A stretch of 64,000 bases of DNA. Source: Lysinibacillus sp. FSL K6-0232 (lineage in GTDB: Bacteria; Bacillota; Bacilli; Bacillales_A; Planococcaceae). Below are positions 43,512-54,808 of this stretch, in pieces (positions within the stretch are counted from its first letter, which is position 1; the number at the start of each line of letters is the position of its first letter). The translations under genes and the position numbers were made by a program. The notes below the pieces were generated by a model. That model saw nothing but the letters and a program-made list of their open reading frames with translations, was not told the origin of the DNA and searched no databases. Where the stretch lies: positions 982,001 through 1,046,000 of the forward strand of contig NZ_JBBOYW010000001.1 in assembly GCF_038008325.1 (NCBI RefSeq), read 5' to 3'.

Positions 43512-45206
43512 TTACGATTGCTTTTTTAATTGTAAAACAACCGCTTCATCAGGGTCGATATACAATGTTTTTTGCTCGAAATAAATAACAAAACCAGGCT
43601 TTGCGCCATTTGGCTTTTTCACCTGACGAATTTCTGTGTAATCTACAGGCACAGAGGACGAATCTCTAGCCTTAGAAAAGTAAGCAGCTAGTGTAGCCGC
43701 CTCACGCAATGTTGTTTCATCGGGCTCACTTGAATGAATAACAACATGGGAGCCTGGAATATCCTTTGTATGCAGCCAAATCTCTGTGCGCTTTGCCAGC
43801 TTAAATGTGAGCATATCATTTTGCTTATTGTTCTTGCCAACAGAGATGGCTATACCTGTAGAGGATAGATAGCGTTCAGGCTCAGGCTTTGCTTGCTTTT
43901 TCTTTTTCTTGGCATGGCGCAATTTTAAATAGCCTTGCTCTGCTAGCTCCTCACGAATTTCCTCAATATCTCCAGGAGAGGCTTGTTGAACTTGCTGTGC
44001 CAGCATTTCAAGGTAAGCAATTTCCTCTTTTGTTTTTTCAAGCTGCTCTTGTACCATTACTAACGCATTTTTTGCCTTTGTATATTTTGTGTAATAGCTT
44101 TGCGCATTTTCAATCGGTGTTTTACGCTCACTAACTGGAATAGTAATTTCTTCGCCTGTTTCGCTATAGTAGTTTGTAACCGTTACTGCTGTAGCTCCCT
44201 TCTCAAAGGCATAAATATTTGCCATTAATAGCTCGCCATATAATTGGAATTGGTCGAGCTTGGAAGCACGCTCATAATCCTTTGTTAGCTTTTTCGTTTT
44301 TAAGGCAAGCTTCTCAATTTCATTATGCAGCCAGCGCTCTAAATCACCTGCCTGCTGCTTCACACGATCTCGCTCCGCACGTGCAAAAAACACACGGTCT
44401 AATAATGCATGAACATTTGGGTACAGGGATACCTCTCCCTGCAAATGTGTTAAGTCGATAGGGGAGAAGTATGTTTTGCCATTTGCAAGCACATACATAG
44501 GCTTTGCACCACCATTTGCAAAGGATGTCATAAACTCTCTAAAGCATACAGTTGCATTTTGAGCTGATGTCAGTCTATACAATAATTCCTCTGCATGAAG
44601 GGGTGAAAAGCCAGCAAACTGTGCTACGATTTCTTTGGCGTTTTTTGGCTCAGCAAAAAATATAGCTAGCTCGTCATCTGCTACGGTTAACGGATTCCAT
44701 TTATGCTGTGCAGGTGGTGCAATATACGGCTGACCAGGTAATACTGTACGGAAGCTATTTACGGATGGCGGCAAATGCTTTAAGCTATCGATAATTTTTC
44801 CCTGTTCCTGATCAATCAATAGCAAATTACTATGTCTGCCCATAATTTCAGCATGTATTTCCCTAACAATTGGGTCACCAATTTCATTTTTGCTAGCAAT
44901 TTCTACTATTATAATGCGGTCAAAATCGTGCTGTTTAATGGAAGCAATAAAGCCTCCCTCTAAATGCTTGCGCAGCAGCATGCAAAACATTGGGGGCTCT
45001 GCTGGGTTATCAATTGTTTGTTCCGTTAGATGAACGCGTGCATAGGAAGAATGAATCGAAAAAAGTAATTTATGATTTTTGCCATTTGCACGAATGTGTA
45101 ATACGACCTCTTGGGCGTTTGGTTGATGTATTTTTGTAATGCGGCCTGTAACAAGCTGTTGTAGGTCGGCAGTTACTGCATAAGTAAATAAGCCATCAAA
45201 TGCCAT
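43512..45206 (-). CDS. rqcH: Rqc2-homologue RqcH (NFACT protein)
   Basis: Ribosome-associated quality-control factor that adds alanine tails to stalled nascent chains (YloA in B. subtilis). 564 residues from ATG 45206 (AGAGGAA upstream); the longer frame to 45251 has no homology. NFACT-N starts AFDGLFTYAVTADLQQLV; a coiled-coil middle (about 270-440) follows; NFACT-R begins YLSSTGIAISVGKNNKQND and contains WLHTKDIPGSHVVI. Its partner YlmH is also in this window. The gene is on the opposite strand to yloC. Confidence 0.94.
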   Translation of the reverse strand: MAFDGLFTYAVTADLQQLVTGRITKIHQPNAQEVVLHIRANGKNHKLLFSIHSSYARVHLTEQTIDNPAEPPMFCMLLRKHLEGGFIASIKQHDFDRIIIVEIASKNEIGDPIVREIHAEIMGRHSNLLLIDQEQGKIIDSLKHLPPSVNSFRTVLPGQPYIAPPAQHKWNPLTVADDELAIFFAEPKNAKEIVAQFAGFSPLHAEELLYRLTSAQNATVCFREFMTSFANGGAKPMYVLANGKTYFSPIDLTHLQGEVSLYPNVHALLDRVFFARAERDRVKQQAGDLERWLHNEIEKLALKTKKLTKDYERASKLDQFQLYGELLMANIYAFEKGATAVTVTNYYSETGEEITIPVSERKTPIENAQSYYTKYTKAKNALVMVQEQLEKTKEEIAYLEMLAQQVQQASPGDIEEIREELAEQGYLKLRHAKKKKKQAKPEPERYLSSTGIAISVGKNNKQNDMLTFKLAKRTEIWLHTKDIPGSHVVIHSSEPDETTLREAATLAAYFSKARDSSSVPVDYTEIRQVKKPNGAKPGFVIYFEQKTLYIDPDEAVVLQLKKQS

Positions 45207-45466
45207 ATAAATTCCTCTTTCCAACGATATTAAGCATCTTGGTACTTTCATATTTTTTCAATAGGCAGTTGCTTCAGCTATTGGCAAAGCATCCGCATCT
45301 GCATTTTTGTATGTTTATCATAGCATTTTTTAGGTGAATATTAAAATATAGCTTCAATTGTGGTAGAATTAGCTTTTACTCTCCTCAATTTTTTTGGAAG
45401 AGGCGGCATAATCGATAGCGCTTATGTTATAATAATTCCAGTATGCAAAGAAAGGTGTGACGAACC

Positions 45467-46342
45467 TTGGTGCGTAGTATGACTGGTTTTGGCAGAGGTG
45501 TCACAACAACTAGAAACTTTCAATTAACCGTAGAAATGCGCTCGGTCAACCATCGTTTTTTAGAAATTAATGCAAAATTTCCGAAAGAGTGGCTTGAAGC
45601 GGAAGTTTTTGCAAAGAAATTAATTTCTCAAGCTTTGTCACGCGGCAAAATTGATGTGATGGTATATGTGAAGGATTTAGAGAATGTAGAGCAATCTATT
45701 GAAATTAATTGGTCATTAATTGAAGCGTATCGTAAGGCAAAAGAACAGTTAGCCAGTAAAGTACCATTGGAAGAAAAATGGACGATGCAAGAGCTTTTAT
45801 CGTTAGAGCAAGCACTTGTACAACAGAAACCACAGCTTACACCAGAGGATTTACTGCAAGCTGTTGAGCAGGCGATTTTACAAGCAATTGAACAGCTTGT
45901 ACAAATGCGTGAGCGTGAAGGACAGGAATTGCAAGAAGTTGTTGTACAATATAAGGAACAGTTGATGGAGCAAGTGAATAAAATTCGTTCATATGCTACG
46001 CTTGCTGTTGAAAAATATCGTACACGATTAGTAGAACGGATTGCTGAAGTTGCAGATGGCGCATTGTTAGAAGATCGCTTATTAGCTGAAGTAGCGATTT
46101 TTGCAGAACGAGTAGATATCTCAGAAGAGTTAGATCGATTAGATAGTCATTTCAATCAGCTGGAGGAAACATTGCTTGAAACAATTTCAGTTGGACGGAA
46201 ATTAGATTTTTTAATGCAGGAAATTCATCGTGAGATCAATACGATTGGTTCGAAAAATCAATCAACAGAAGCAGCTATTGCTGTTGTTCAGGCAAAAACA
46301 ATATTAGAAAAGATGCGTGAGCAAGTTCAAAATATCGAATAA
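45467..46342 (+). CDS. yloC: YicC/YloC family endoribonuclease
   Basis: YicC-family protein, 291 residues, starting at TTG 45467 with the conserved VRSMTGFGRG. The C-terminal DUF1732 contains FLMQEIHREINTIGSKNQ. Family members have been reported as endoribonucleases; here the role is inferred. AAAGGTG is 9 bases upstream. remA, which follows yloC in B. subtilis, is missing; gmk comes 43 bases later. Confidence 0.9.
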   Translation: MVRSMTGFGRGVTTTRNFQLTVEMRSVNHRFLEINAKFPKEWLEAEVFAKKLISQALSRGKIDVMVYVKDLENVEQSIEINWSLIEAYRKAKEQLASKVPLEEKWTMQELLSLEQALVQQKPQLTPEDLLQAVEQAILQAIEQLVQMREREGQELQEVVVQYKEQLMEQVNKIRSYATLAVEKYRTRLVERIAEVADGALLEDRLLAEVAIFAERVDISEELDRLDSHFNQLEETLLETISVGRKLDFLMQEIHREINTIGSKNQSTEAAIAVVQAKTILEKMREQVQNIE

Positions 46343-46385
46343 CTCACACGTATCTGTTATAAATTAAGGGAGATATAGAGAATAA

Positions 46386-47003
<618 letters not shown>

Positions 47004-47007
47004 ATCC

Positions 47008-47235
47008 ATGCTATATCCATCAGTAGATGCATTAAAAAAAGAAATTGATTCCAAGTATTCATTAGTGAGCCTTGCCTCTAAGCGTGCTCGTCAAATGCAG
47101 GAAGAGCCAGGTACAGAGCGCTTACACAAATATGTATCTTACAAATATGTAGGCAAAGCACTTGAAGAAGTAGCAGCAGGTGTACTTACAAAAGTATCAC
47201 AGGATGAGTCAGCGGTATACGAGGACGAAATCTAA
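47008..47235 (+). CDS. rpoZ: DNA-directed RNA polymerase omega subunit
   Basis: Small subunit that helps assemble RNA polymerase around beta'. 75 residues with the family features MLYPSVDALKKEIDSKYSLV and ASKRARQMQ; GAGGAG upstream. Length is slightly above the B. subtilis form. Confidence 0.94.
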   Translation: MLYPSVDALKKEIDSKYSLVSLASKRARQMQEEPGTERLHKYVSYKYVGKALEEVAAGVLTKVSQDESAVYEDEI

Positions 47236-47350
47236 TTGAAATGTAAAAAGCTATTTTTTAGTTCATTATCAAAGGGAAGGGTGATAGATAGTATAACAGC
47301 CCTCAGCGATGAGAAGGGACTATAAATGCGAGATTATACAGAATGCCGAG

Positions 47351-47380
47351 AGCTCCCAGGGAAATTGTCCTTTGGGAGCT
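47351..47380 (+). terminator. Hairpin before coaBC
   Basis: AGCTCCCA and TGGGAGCT pair, with inner GGA/TCC and a loop ATTG region. No long T run follows, so it may be an attenuator or structural element instead of a full terminator. It lies inside a false upstream extension of the coaBC frame. Confidence 0.5.
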
Positions 47381-47406
47381 TATCATTTGAAAGGATGATA
47401 CGTCAC

Positions 47407-48417
47407 ATGAATAAAAATATTTTGCTTTGTGTTTCAGGCGGGATTGCCGTGTATAAGGCTGTTGCTCTTGTTAGTAAGCTATCACAGGCAGGAGCCAATG
47501 TAAAAGTAATTATGACAGCATCAGCTAAACAATTTGTCAATCCATTAAGCTTTCAAGTAATGTCCAAAAATGATGTTTATTTTGATACATTTGATGAAAA
47601 GGATTCCAATGTGATTGCCCATATTGATTTAGCAGATTGGGCTGATTTAATTTTGGTAGCACCAGCTACTGCTAATGTTATTGGAAAAATCGCCAATGGT
47701 ATTGCAGATGATATGGTCACAACAACCTTACTTGCTACAACTGCACCTGTATGGCTCGCGCCAGCGATGAATGTGCATATGTATGATCACCCAGCCGTCA
47801 AGCGCAATATTGCAAGATTAGCAGCTGATGGCTATCAATTTATTGAGCCATCAGAAGGATTTTTAGCATGTGGCTATGTTGGCAAGGGACGTTTAGAGGA
47901 GCCTGAGAAAATAACGGCTATTGTCAAGGATTATTTTACAGAGAAAGCGCAGCCACTTGCAGGTAAAACGGTTATTATAGCGGCTGGTGCTTTGCATGTA
48001 CCGCTCGATGCCCAGCATATTATTAGCACACAAGCAAATGGTGTCATTGGACAGGCTTTAGCAGATGAGGCAAGGGCACTTGGAGCGAAGGTGCTATCCA
48101 TGCAGCATGAAACAGGTAGCTTACATTATTTTATTCAACAGTTTGAGGCTTATAAGCAACAATATCCTCAGGCATTGTTTATTTATGCTGCAAATGCTCC
48201 AACCATTGAAGGCGCACCAATTGTATCTATAGAAGGCATCAAGGCAGTTACCTTTGGACAAAAGGTACAAGGACAGCCAATGCTAACGGTATTATCAGAT
48301 AGCTGGATTGATTTTAGTAAGCAAGCACAGCTCAATGGACAAACGTTAGAGGTTACAAACCCTCAGCTTTTTGCACAAGCTTTCTGGCGTTATCTTCTGC
48401 AGGGTGAGGAGCAATGA
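47407..48417 (+). CDS. coaBC: Phosphopantothenoylcysteine decarboxylase (CoaC) with degenerate CoaB half
   Basis: Normally a two-domain enzyme making 4'-phosphopantetheine. The start is ATG 47407 (MNKNILLCVSGGIAVYKA), giving 336 residues against about 400 usual. The CoaC half (1-180) is intact: His72 in AHIDLADWAD, PAMN at 119-122, and the flap FLACGYVGKGRLEEP with Cys155. The CoaB half (about 184-336) begins IIAAGALHVPLDAQHI where the family has AGPT-E-ID, and lacks recognisable SNRSSGKMG, AAAVADYRP, NPDIL and GFAAET motifs. CoaC activity is likely; CoaB activity is doubtful. Confidence 0.85.
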   Translation: MNKNILLCVSGGIAVYKAVALVSKLSQAGANVKVIMTASAKQFVNPLSFQVMSKNDVYFDTFDEKDSNVIAHIDLADWADLILVAPATANVIGKIANGIADDMVTTTLLATTAPVWLAPAMNVHMYDHPAVKRNIARLAADGYQFIEPSEGFLACGYVGKGRLEEPEKITAIVKDYFTEKAQPLAGKTVIIAAGALHVPLDAQHIISTQANGVIGQALADEARALGAKVLSMQHETGSLHYFIQQFEAYKQQYPQALFIYAANAPTIEGAPIVSIEGIKAVTFGQKVQGQPMLTVLSDSWIDFSKQAQLNGQTLEVTNPQLFAQAFWRYLLQGEEQ

Positions 48418-50825
48418 GCTTGCTAATAGCAGAGGTGATTGTAGATGTTCCTACTTATCATGTTGATCGACCCTTTGATTACCAAGTACCGTTAGAATGG
48501 GCAAATGTAATCGAAACAGGCTGCCGAGTAAAAGTGCCATTTGGGGCAAGAAATGTGTTAGGCTTTGTGACAGGCTTGAAAACAGAGACAGATGTGCCAC
48601 TGAATAAACTAAAACCGATCTCGCAAATTTTAGATATGGAGCAGGTCTTAACAGAAGAAATGCTGCAAATGGCGAAATGGTTGAAAAATAATACAATTTG
48701 CTATGAAATTGATGCCTTACAAGTGATGCTACCGTCAGCGCTTCGTGCAAAATATGAAAAAATCATTAAACTACAGGACTCGCAAAATCTACCAGAGGAA
48801 GTGCAAGCTATATTTGGCAAACGTCAGCAGGCTAACTTTAAAGAGTTTGAGCGAGCAGGCTTACTTCCATTATTAAAGCAGCTTGTTGCACAAAATACTG
48901 TGACAATAGAAAATATAGTGAAGCAGCAAGGCAATGTAAAAGAAATACGGATGGTCAAAATTACAGAAGACCTGCAACTGATTGACAGGGTGATCACACA
49001 ATCAGCAAGAGCAGTGAAACAGCGACTGCTTCTGCAATGGATGTGCCAGCATTTAGGCGAGGTGTTACCACCACAGCAAATTTATGATGAAACAGGTGTT
49101 TCGTCATCAGTATTAGAGGCAGTGATTGCAAAAGGAGCTGCCCAATTTATTCACGAGGAAGTATACCGTGATCCGTTTACAAAGGAAGTTTCACGTACAC
49201 ACTCTTTACAATTAACAGAGGAGCAGCAGGTGGCTCTACAAGCTATTACTACAGCTATGGAGCAGCAAATAGCGCAAACATTTTTGTTACATGGCGTAAC
49301 GGGGAGCGGCAAAACAGAGGTTTATTTGCAGTCGATACAAAAGGTTTTAGAGGAAGGGAAAGAAGCCATTATGCTTGTTCCTGAAATCTCATTAACACCG
49401 CAAATGACAGAGCGCTTTCGCAGTCGCTTTGGTGAGATGGTCGCTGTGATGCATAGTGGCTTATCTGTTGGTGAAAAGTATGATGAATGGCGGAAAATCC
49501 AGCAAGGAAAAGTGAAGGTGGTCGTTGGTGCGCGCTCTGCTATTTTTGCACCCTTTACGAATATAGGGCTTATTATTTTAGATGAGGAGCATGAATCAAC
49601 CTATAAGCAGGAGGATTCACCACGCTATCATGCAAGAGATGTAGCGATTTGGCGCAGCGAATTTTACCAATGTCCTGTGATTTTAGGTAGTGCAACACCA
49701 GCATTAGAGTCATATGCTAGAGCGAAAAAGGGTGTTTATACGCTGCTGACATTACAGCACCGGGCATTGCAACAAGCATTACCAACTGTGTTTATTGCAG
49801 ATATGCGTGAAGAGCTACACCAAGGAAATCGCTCGATGTTTTCAACATCACTTGTGGAGGCTATACGTGTAAGGCTAGAAAAAAAGGAACAAATAGTATT
49901 GTTTCTAAACCGTCGAGGCTACTCATCATTTGTGCTATGTCGGGATTGTGGTACAGTCGTACAATGTCCAAACTGCGATATTTCATTAACGTACCACCGT
50001 ACAACGGAAAAGCTAAAATGTCATTATTGCGGCTATGAGGAGCCTATTCCACAAACATGTCCACAATGTCAAAGTGATCATATTCGTTATTTTGGAACAG
50101 GCACACAAAAGGTGGAGGAGGAAATTTATAAGCTGTTTCCAGAAGCAAGAGTATTGCGGATGGATGTGGATACCACAAAGCATAAAGGGGCACATGAGGA
50201 AATACTACAAGCATTTGGAGAGGGACAAGCAGATATTTTACTTGGAACGCAGATGATTGCAAAAGGGCTAGATTTTCCGAATATTACACTTGTTGGTGTA
50301 CTCAGTGCCGATACATCGCTGTATTTACCAGATTATCGTGCAGCAGAGCGTACATTTCAGCTGCTAACGCAAGTGAGCGGCAGAGCAGGCCGACACGATA
50401 AGGCAGGAGAAGTGATTATTCAAACATATACACCTGAGCATTATGCGATTGAATTAGCCAAAACGCAGGACTATGAGCCATTTTACGAGCGTGAAATGTT
50501 TTTACGACGTCGCTCTAGCTATCCACCCTATTATTTTGTAGCGCTTGTCCAAATTTCACATGAGGATGTGATGATGGCTGCTGAATATGCTGGACGTGCG
50601 GCGGATTGGCTACGTGGCAACTTATCAAATCAAGTAGCCATTATTGGCCCAACAACTGCCAGTATTGCTCGCCTCCAAAATAGATATCGTTATCAATGTT
50701 TGATAAAATATAAAATTGAACCAAATCTAATTCCAGTGTTACAGCGTCTGCTTGCGATGTATCGAGCAGAGTGGATTAAACAAGGAGTTTTAATGACGGT
50801 TGATCTAGACCCGTCTACTATATAA
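48414..50825 (+). CDS. priA: Primosomal protein N', replication restart helicase
   Basis: Superfamily 2 helicase that reloads the replisome at stalled forks. 803 residues. N-terminal DNA-binding domain, then Walker A LLHGVTGSGKTEVY, DEEH box LIILDEEHES, two zinc sites (CRDCGTVVQCPNC, CHYCGYEEPIPQTCPQC) and motif VI VSGRAGRHDKAG. The ATG overlaps the coaBC stop. Confidence 0.97.
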   Translation: MSLLIAEVIVDVPTYHVDRPFDYQVPLEWANVIETGCRVKVPFGARNVLGFVTGLKTETDVPLNKLKPISQILDMEQVLTEEMLQMAKWLKNNTICYEIDALQVMLPSALRAKYEKIIKLQDSQNLPEEVQAIFGKRQQANFKEFERAGLLPLLKQLVAQNTVTIENIVKQQGNVKEIRMVKITEDLQLIDRVITQSARAVKQRLLLQWMCQHLGEVLPPQQIYDETGVSSSVLEAVIAKGAAQFIHEEVYRDPFTKEVSRTHSLQLTEEQQVALQAITTAMEQQIAQTFLLHGVTGSGKTEVYLQSIQKVLEEGKEAIMLVPEISLTPQMTERFRSRFGEMVAVMHSGLSVGEKYDEWRKIQQGKVKVVVGARSAIFAPFTNIGLIILDEEHESTYKQEDSPRYHARDVAIWRSEFYQCPVILGSATPALESYARAKKGVYTLLTLQHRALQQALPTVFIADMREELHQGNRSMFSTSLVEAIRVRLEKKEQIVLFLNRRGYSSFVLCRDCGTVVQCPNCDISLTYHRTTEKLKCHYCGYEEPIPQTCPQCQSDHIRYFGTGTQKVEEEIYKLFPEARVLRMDVDTTKHKGAHEEILQAFGEGQADILLGTQMIAKGLDFPNITLVGVLSADTSLYLPDYRAAERTFQLLTQVSGRAGRHDKAGEVIIQTYTPEHYAIELAKTQDYEPFYEREMFLRRRSSYPPYYFVALVQISHEDVMMAAEYAGRAADWLRGNLSNQVAIIGPTTASIARLQNRYRYQCLIKYKIEPNLIPVLQRLLAMYRAEWIKQGVLMTVDLDPSTI

Positions 50826-50865
50826 TGGATTACGAACAGTGTAATAGAAATGAGGAAATTATAAG

Positions 50866-51360
50866 ATGGCAATAAGAACAGTAATTGAACACCCAGCACA
50901 GATACTTTCAACACCGTGTGCAGAAGTAACAGAAATTAATGATGATATACTTACATTGCTGGATGATTTATATGACACAATGGTGGAATACGATGGTGTA
51001 GGTATTGCCGCACCACAAATAAATGTAGGCTTACGCGTGGCGATTGTGGAGCTAGGTGAGGAACGCGATATTTTAGAAATGATTAATCCAACAGTTATTG
51101 AAACAGATGGAGCAGAGGTTGATATTGAGGGCTGCTTAAGCTTCCCAGGATTATATGGTGAGGTTGAACGTCCTGATTATGTGAAAATTGAAGCATGTGA
51201 CCGTGAAGGGCGTGTGTATGAAGTAGAGGCAGGCGGCTTTGATGCTCGTGCAATTTTACATGAGATCGATCATTTAGATGGTGTGCTATTTGATTCTAAA
51301 ATTAAGCGCATTGTCACAGCAGAAGAGCTTGAAGAAATGTATGCAGAAGAGGAGGAATAA
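50866..51360 (+). CDS. def: Peptide deformylase
   Basis: Metalloenzyme removing formyl from nascent chains. 164 residues; all three motifs are visible: [19 protein letters not shown] (metal Cys) and HEIDHLDG (two metal His and catalytic Glu). This is the type I form. It is followed 1 base later by fmt, the matching formyltransferase. Confidence 0.97.
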   Translation: MAIRTVIEHPAQILSTPCAEVTEINDDILTLLDDLYDTMVEYDGVGIAAPQINVGLRVAIVELGEERDILEMINPTVIETDGAEVDIEGCLSFPGLYGEVERPDYVKIEACDREGRVYEVEAGGFDARAILHEIDHLDGVLFDSKIKRIVTAEELEEMYAEEEE

Positions 51361-51361
51361 T

Positions 51362-52303
51362 ATGACATCAATTATTTTTATGGGAACACCCGACTTCTCT
51401 GCACCTATTTTACGTATGCTACATGATGAAGGCTACACGATTAAGGCTGTTGTGACACAGCCTGATCGTCCAGTTGGGCGTAAGCGTGTGCTAACACCGC
51501 CCCCTGTAAAAGCAGCAGCTTTAGAGCTAGGCTTACCAGTCATTCAGCCTGAAAAGCTGCGTGGCTCTGAGGAACTACAGCAAATACTGGCTTTGCAACC
51601 TGATTTAGTTGTGACAGCAGCATTTGGACAAATTTTACCAAAGGAATTACTCGCTGCCCCTGCTCTTGGCTGTATTAATGTTCATGCGTCGTTATTGCCT
51701 AAATACCGAGGTGGAGCACCTATTCATCAGGCTATTATTGATGGTGAAAAGGAAACAGGTGTAACGATTATGTATATGGCAGAAAAGCTTGATGCAGGTG
51801 ATATTATCTCTCAAAAGGCAATTCCAATTGAAGCAGATGACCATACAGGCAAGCTTTTTGATAAACTTAGTATTGTAGGCTGTGAGCTATTAAAAGAAAC
51901 ACTTCCTTCTATTATTAGCGGTACAAATAACCGCATAGTGCAAGATGAGGCACAAGTAACATTTGCTAGTAATATTTCAAGGGAACAAGAACGTATTGAT
52001 TGGACACAAGATGCCACAACCTTATACAATCAAGTGCGCGGTCTTCATCCATGGCCAGTAGCCTATACAACGTTTGAGGATGGTAACTTTAAAATTTGGT
52101 GGGCAACGATTGGCACAAGCAGTCATCAGGCTACGCCAGGTACAGTTATTGCGATTGCCAAGGATCACTTTGAAGTTGCTGCTGGCAATGGAACAGCCCT
52201 AGCGTTATACGATGTGCAGCCTGCTGGCAAAAAGCGTATGACAGCAGAGGAATACTTGCGTGGGACAGGTTCTAAATTACAGATTGGGGACCAATTTCAA
52301 TGA
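51362..52303 (+). CDS. fmt: Methionyl-tRNA formyltransferase
   Basis: Formylates Met-tRNA-fMet for initiation. ATG 51362 follows GAGGAGG; the frame extension to 51278 lies inside def. 313 residues with [14 protein letters not shown], the catalytic [20 protein letters not shown] and the C-terminal OB-like domain. Stop and rsmB start overlap as ATGA. Confidence 0.96.
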   Translation: MTSIIFMGTPDFSAPILRMLHDEGYTIKAVVTQPDRPVGRKRVLTPPPVKAAALELGLPVIQPEKLRGSEELQQILALQPDLVVTAAFGQILPKELLAAPALGCINVHASLLPKYRGGAPIHQAIIDGEKETGVTIMYMAEKLDAGDIISQKAIPIEADDHTGKLFDKLSIVGCELLKETLPSIISGTNNRIVQDEAQVTFASNISREQERIDWTQDATTLYNQVRGLHPWPVAYTTFEDGNFKIWWATIGTSSHQATPGTVIAIAKDHFEVAAGNGTALALYDVQPAGKKRMTAEEYLRGTGSKLQIGDQFQ

Positions 52304-53682
52304 GTAAAAAAAGTGTAGTAATTTGGGATGGTAATGTGCGAGATGCCGCACTTTCCATACTATTAGCAGTGGATAAAAATCAAGCTTATAGCAATCTATT
52401 GCTTAATGAAACGATTAAACGACATAAAATTGAAGCGAAGGATCGCGCATTATTAACAGAAATTACGTATGGGTCATTACAGCATAAAATGACGCTAGAT
52501 TATTATTTAGAGCCCTTTATTCGTGGTAAAGTAGATCATTGGGTACGCTGGTTATTAAGAATATCGCTTTACCAAATGCATTATTTAACACGTATACCAT
52601 CACATGCGGCGGTGAATGAGGCTGTGGAAATTGCGAAGCGTCGAGGTCATCGTGGTATCGCTTCAATGGTCAACGGTATTTTACGATCAGTGTTGCGTAA
52701 AGGTGTTCGTGCAACAAGTGATATAGCAGATCCAGTTGAACGTCTTGCGATTGAAACAAGCCATCCACAATGGCTAGTCCAGCGTTTTATTGATAATTAT
52801 GGTATAGATGTTGCAGCAGCCATGCTACATGAAAATAATGTGCCGCCTGTGCAAACCGTACGCGTCAATTTAACAAAGGCAACAGTTGAACGGGCTATCG
52901 CTGAACTAGAAGCGGAAGGTTTAACAGCTAAGCAAAGCGATGTTATGCCAGAATGCTTACACATAACAAATGGTCAGCCAGCACGCACAAAAGCGTTCAA
53001 AGAAGGTATGATTACGATTCAGGATGAAAGCTCAATGATTCCAGCTAATGTATTAAATCCAGCTTCAGGTATGCGTGTTTTGGATATGTGTGCGGCTCCT
53101 GGTGGTAAAACAACGCATTTAGCTGAAATTATGAAAAATAAAGGGTCTATTTTAGCAACAGACCTTCATCCACATAAATTAGATTTAATCGACCATAATA
53201 CAGAACGTCTAGGGCTTGATATTATAGAAACAGCACCAATAGATGGTCGGAAGGCTCCAGAATTTTTACAAGCGGCGTCATTTGATGCGGTTTTAGTGGA
53301 TGCACCTTGTAGCGGGCTAGGTGTGATGCGACGCAAGCCAGATATTAAATATACAAAGCGAGAAGAAGATTTAGCAAGCTTACAAACGATACAATTAGCA
53401 TTACTGGATGCTGCAACAAAAATGTTGAAAACAAATGGTAAGCTTATATATAGTACATGTACTGTCGATAAACAAGAAAACGAAGGCACAGTTAAAGCCT
53501 TTTTAGCAACGCATCCAGAAATGGAAGCGATACAACTAGAATCTTTACCAATAAAATTAGCGGAAAAGCAAGCAGATGGCATGCTTCAAGTCTTTCCACA
53601 AGACTTTGGCAGCGACGGTTTCTTTGTTGCTGCCTTTCGTAAAAAGGAGAATCCAATTAATGATGGATCAAGAGAAATTTAA
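52300..53682 (+). CDS. rsmB: 16S rRNA m5C967 methyltransferase RsmB
   Basis: SAM-dependent methyltransferase (Sun family), 460 residues. An N-terminal NusB-like domain (about 1-150) precedes the catalytic domain with [33 protein letters not shown] and the second Cys in [13 protein letters not shown]. It overlaps rlmN by 23 bases. Confidence 0.95.
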   Translation: MSKKSVVIWDGNVRDAALSILLAVDKNQAYSNLLLNETIKRHKIEAKDRALLTEITYGSLQHKMTLDYYLEPFIRGKVDHWVRWLLRISLYQMHYLTRIPSHAAVNEAVEIAKRRGHRGIASMVNGILRSVLRKGVRATSDIADPVERLAIETSHPQWLVQRFIDNYGIDVAAAMLHENNVPPVQTVRVNLTKATVERAIAELEAEGLTAKQSDVMPECLHITNGQPARTKAFKEGMITIQDESSMIPANVLNPASGMRVLDMCAAPGGKTTHLAEIMKNKGSILATDLHPHKLDLIDHNTERLGLDIIETAPIDGRKAPEFLQAASFDAVLVDAPCSGLGVMRRKPDIKYTKREEDLASLQTIQLALLDAATKMLKTNGKLIYSTCTVDKQENEGTVKAFLATHPEMEAIQLESLPIKLAEKQADGMLQVFPQDFGSDGFFVAAFRKKENPINDGSREI

Positions 53683-54802
53683 TGAACGTATTAATGATTT
53701 AGTCGAAGAAGCAGAAGAGAAGCCTGTTCGACGGACAAAAAAAGAAAAACCAAATTTACAAGAATCGATTTATTCATTACAGCCATATCAATTAGAAGAG
53801 TGGTTAAAGGAGAATGGGGAAAAGCCTTTCCGTGCTGCGCAAATTTTTGACTGGCTATACAATAAACGTGTAAAAACATTTGAAGAAATGTCAAACTTAT
53901 CAAAGGGTTTACGGGAAAAACTTACTGCTAACTTCGCCTTAACAACATTATCAACAATTATTCAGCAAGAATCGAAGGATGGCACTATTAAATTTTTATT
54001 TCAATTGCAGGATGGCTATTCTATCGAAACTGTATTAATGCGCCATGATTATGGTAATTCTGTTTGTGTAACGACGCAAGTGGGCTGCCGCATTGGCTGT
54101 ACATTTTGTGCTTCAACATTAGGCGGTTTAAAGCGTCATTTATTAGCAGGAGAAATTGTGGAGCAAGTTGTTAAAGTACAGCAAACATTAGATGAGTTAG
54201 GCGAACGTGTATCACATATTGTTATTATGGGAATTGGCGAACCGTTTGATAACTATGATGCTATGATGAACTTCTTAAAAGTGATTAACCACGAAAAAGG
54301 GTTAAATATTGGCGCACGTCATATTACTGTATCTACATCAGGCATTGTACCGAAAATTTATCAATTTGCTGATGAGCAGCTACAAATTAATTTTGCCGTG
54401 TCATTACATGCACCAAATCAAGAGGCACGCCAAAAGCTAATGCCAATTGCTCGTGCTTATAAATTAGATGAATTAATGGAAGCTGTGCGTTATTACACGA
54501 AAAAGACAGGTCGACGTGTTAGCTTTGAGTATGGCTTAATGTCTGGCGAAAATGATTCAGTGGAAATTGCAGAGGAATTATCCGCTTTAATCAAAGGTAT
54601 TAAATGTCATGTCAACTTAATTCCTGTCAACTATGTGCCAGAGCGTGACTATGTTCGCACATCTCGCAGTCAAATTTTTGCCTTTGAGAAAACATTAAAG
54701 AAAAATGGAATTAACGTAACGATCCGCAGAGAGCAAGGTGCTGATATCGCAGCTGCATGTGGACAATTACGTGCACAAGAGAGAGCTGAGGAAACGAGGT
54801 GA
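53660..54802 (+). CDS. rlmN: 23S rRNA / tRNA adenine-C2 methyltransferase RlmN
   Basis: Radical-SAM enzyme methylating A2503 of 23S rRNA and A37 of some tRNAs. ATG 53660 (AAAGGAG upstream) gives 380 residues; the frame extension to 53576 lies within rsmB. The cluster motif [12 protein letters not shown] and the C-terminal [13 protein letters not shown] with the methyl-carrying Cys are present. The N-terminal 20 or so residues are charged ([15 protein letters not shown]), longer than usual. Confidence 0.95.
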   Translation: MMDQEKFNERINDLVEEAEEKPVRRTKKEKPNLQESIYSLQPYQLEEWLKENGEKPFRAAQIFDWLYNKRVKTFEEMSNLSKGLREKLTANFALTTLSTIIQQESKDGTIKFLFQLQDGYSIETVLMRHDYGNSVCVTTQVGCRIGCTFCASTLGGLKRHLLAGEIVEQVVKVQQTLDELGERVSHIVIMGIGEPFDNYDAMMNFLKVINHEKGLNIGARHITVSTSGIVPKIYQFADEQLQINFAVSLHAPNQEARQKLMPIARAYKLDELMEAVRYYTKKTGRRVSFEYGLMSGENDSVEIAEELSALIKGIKCHVNLIPVNYVPERDYVRTSRSQIFAFEKTLKKNGINVTIRREQGADIAAACGQLRAQERAEETR

Positions 54803-54808
54803 CCTGCG

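Noticed and set aside
53166..53582. Minus-strand 138-codon frame in rsmB
   Set aside because: Antisense of the rsmB catalytic domain; no start signal.
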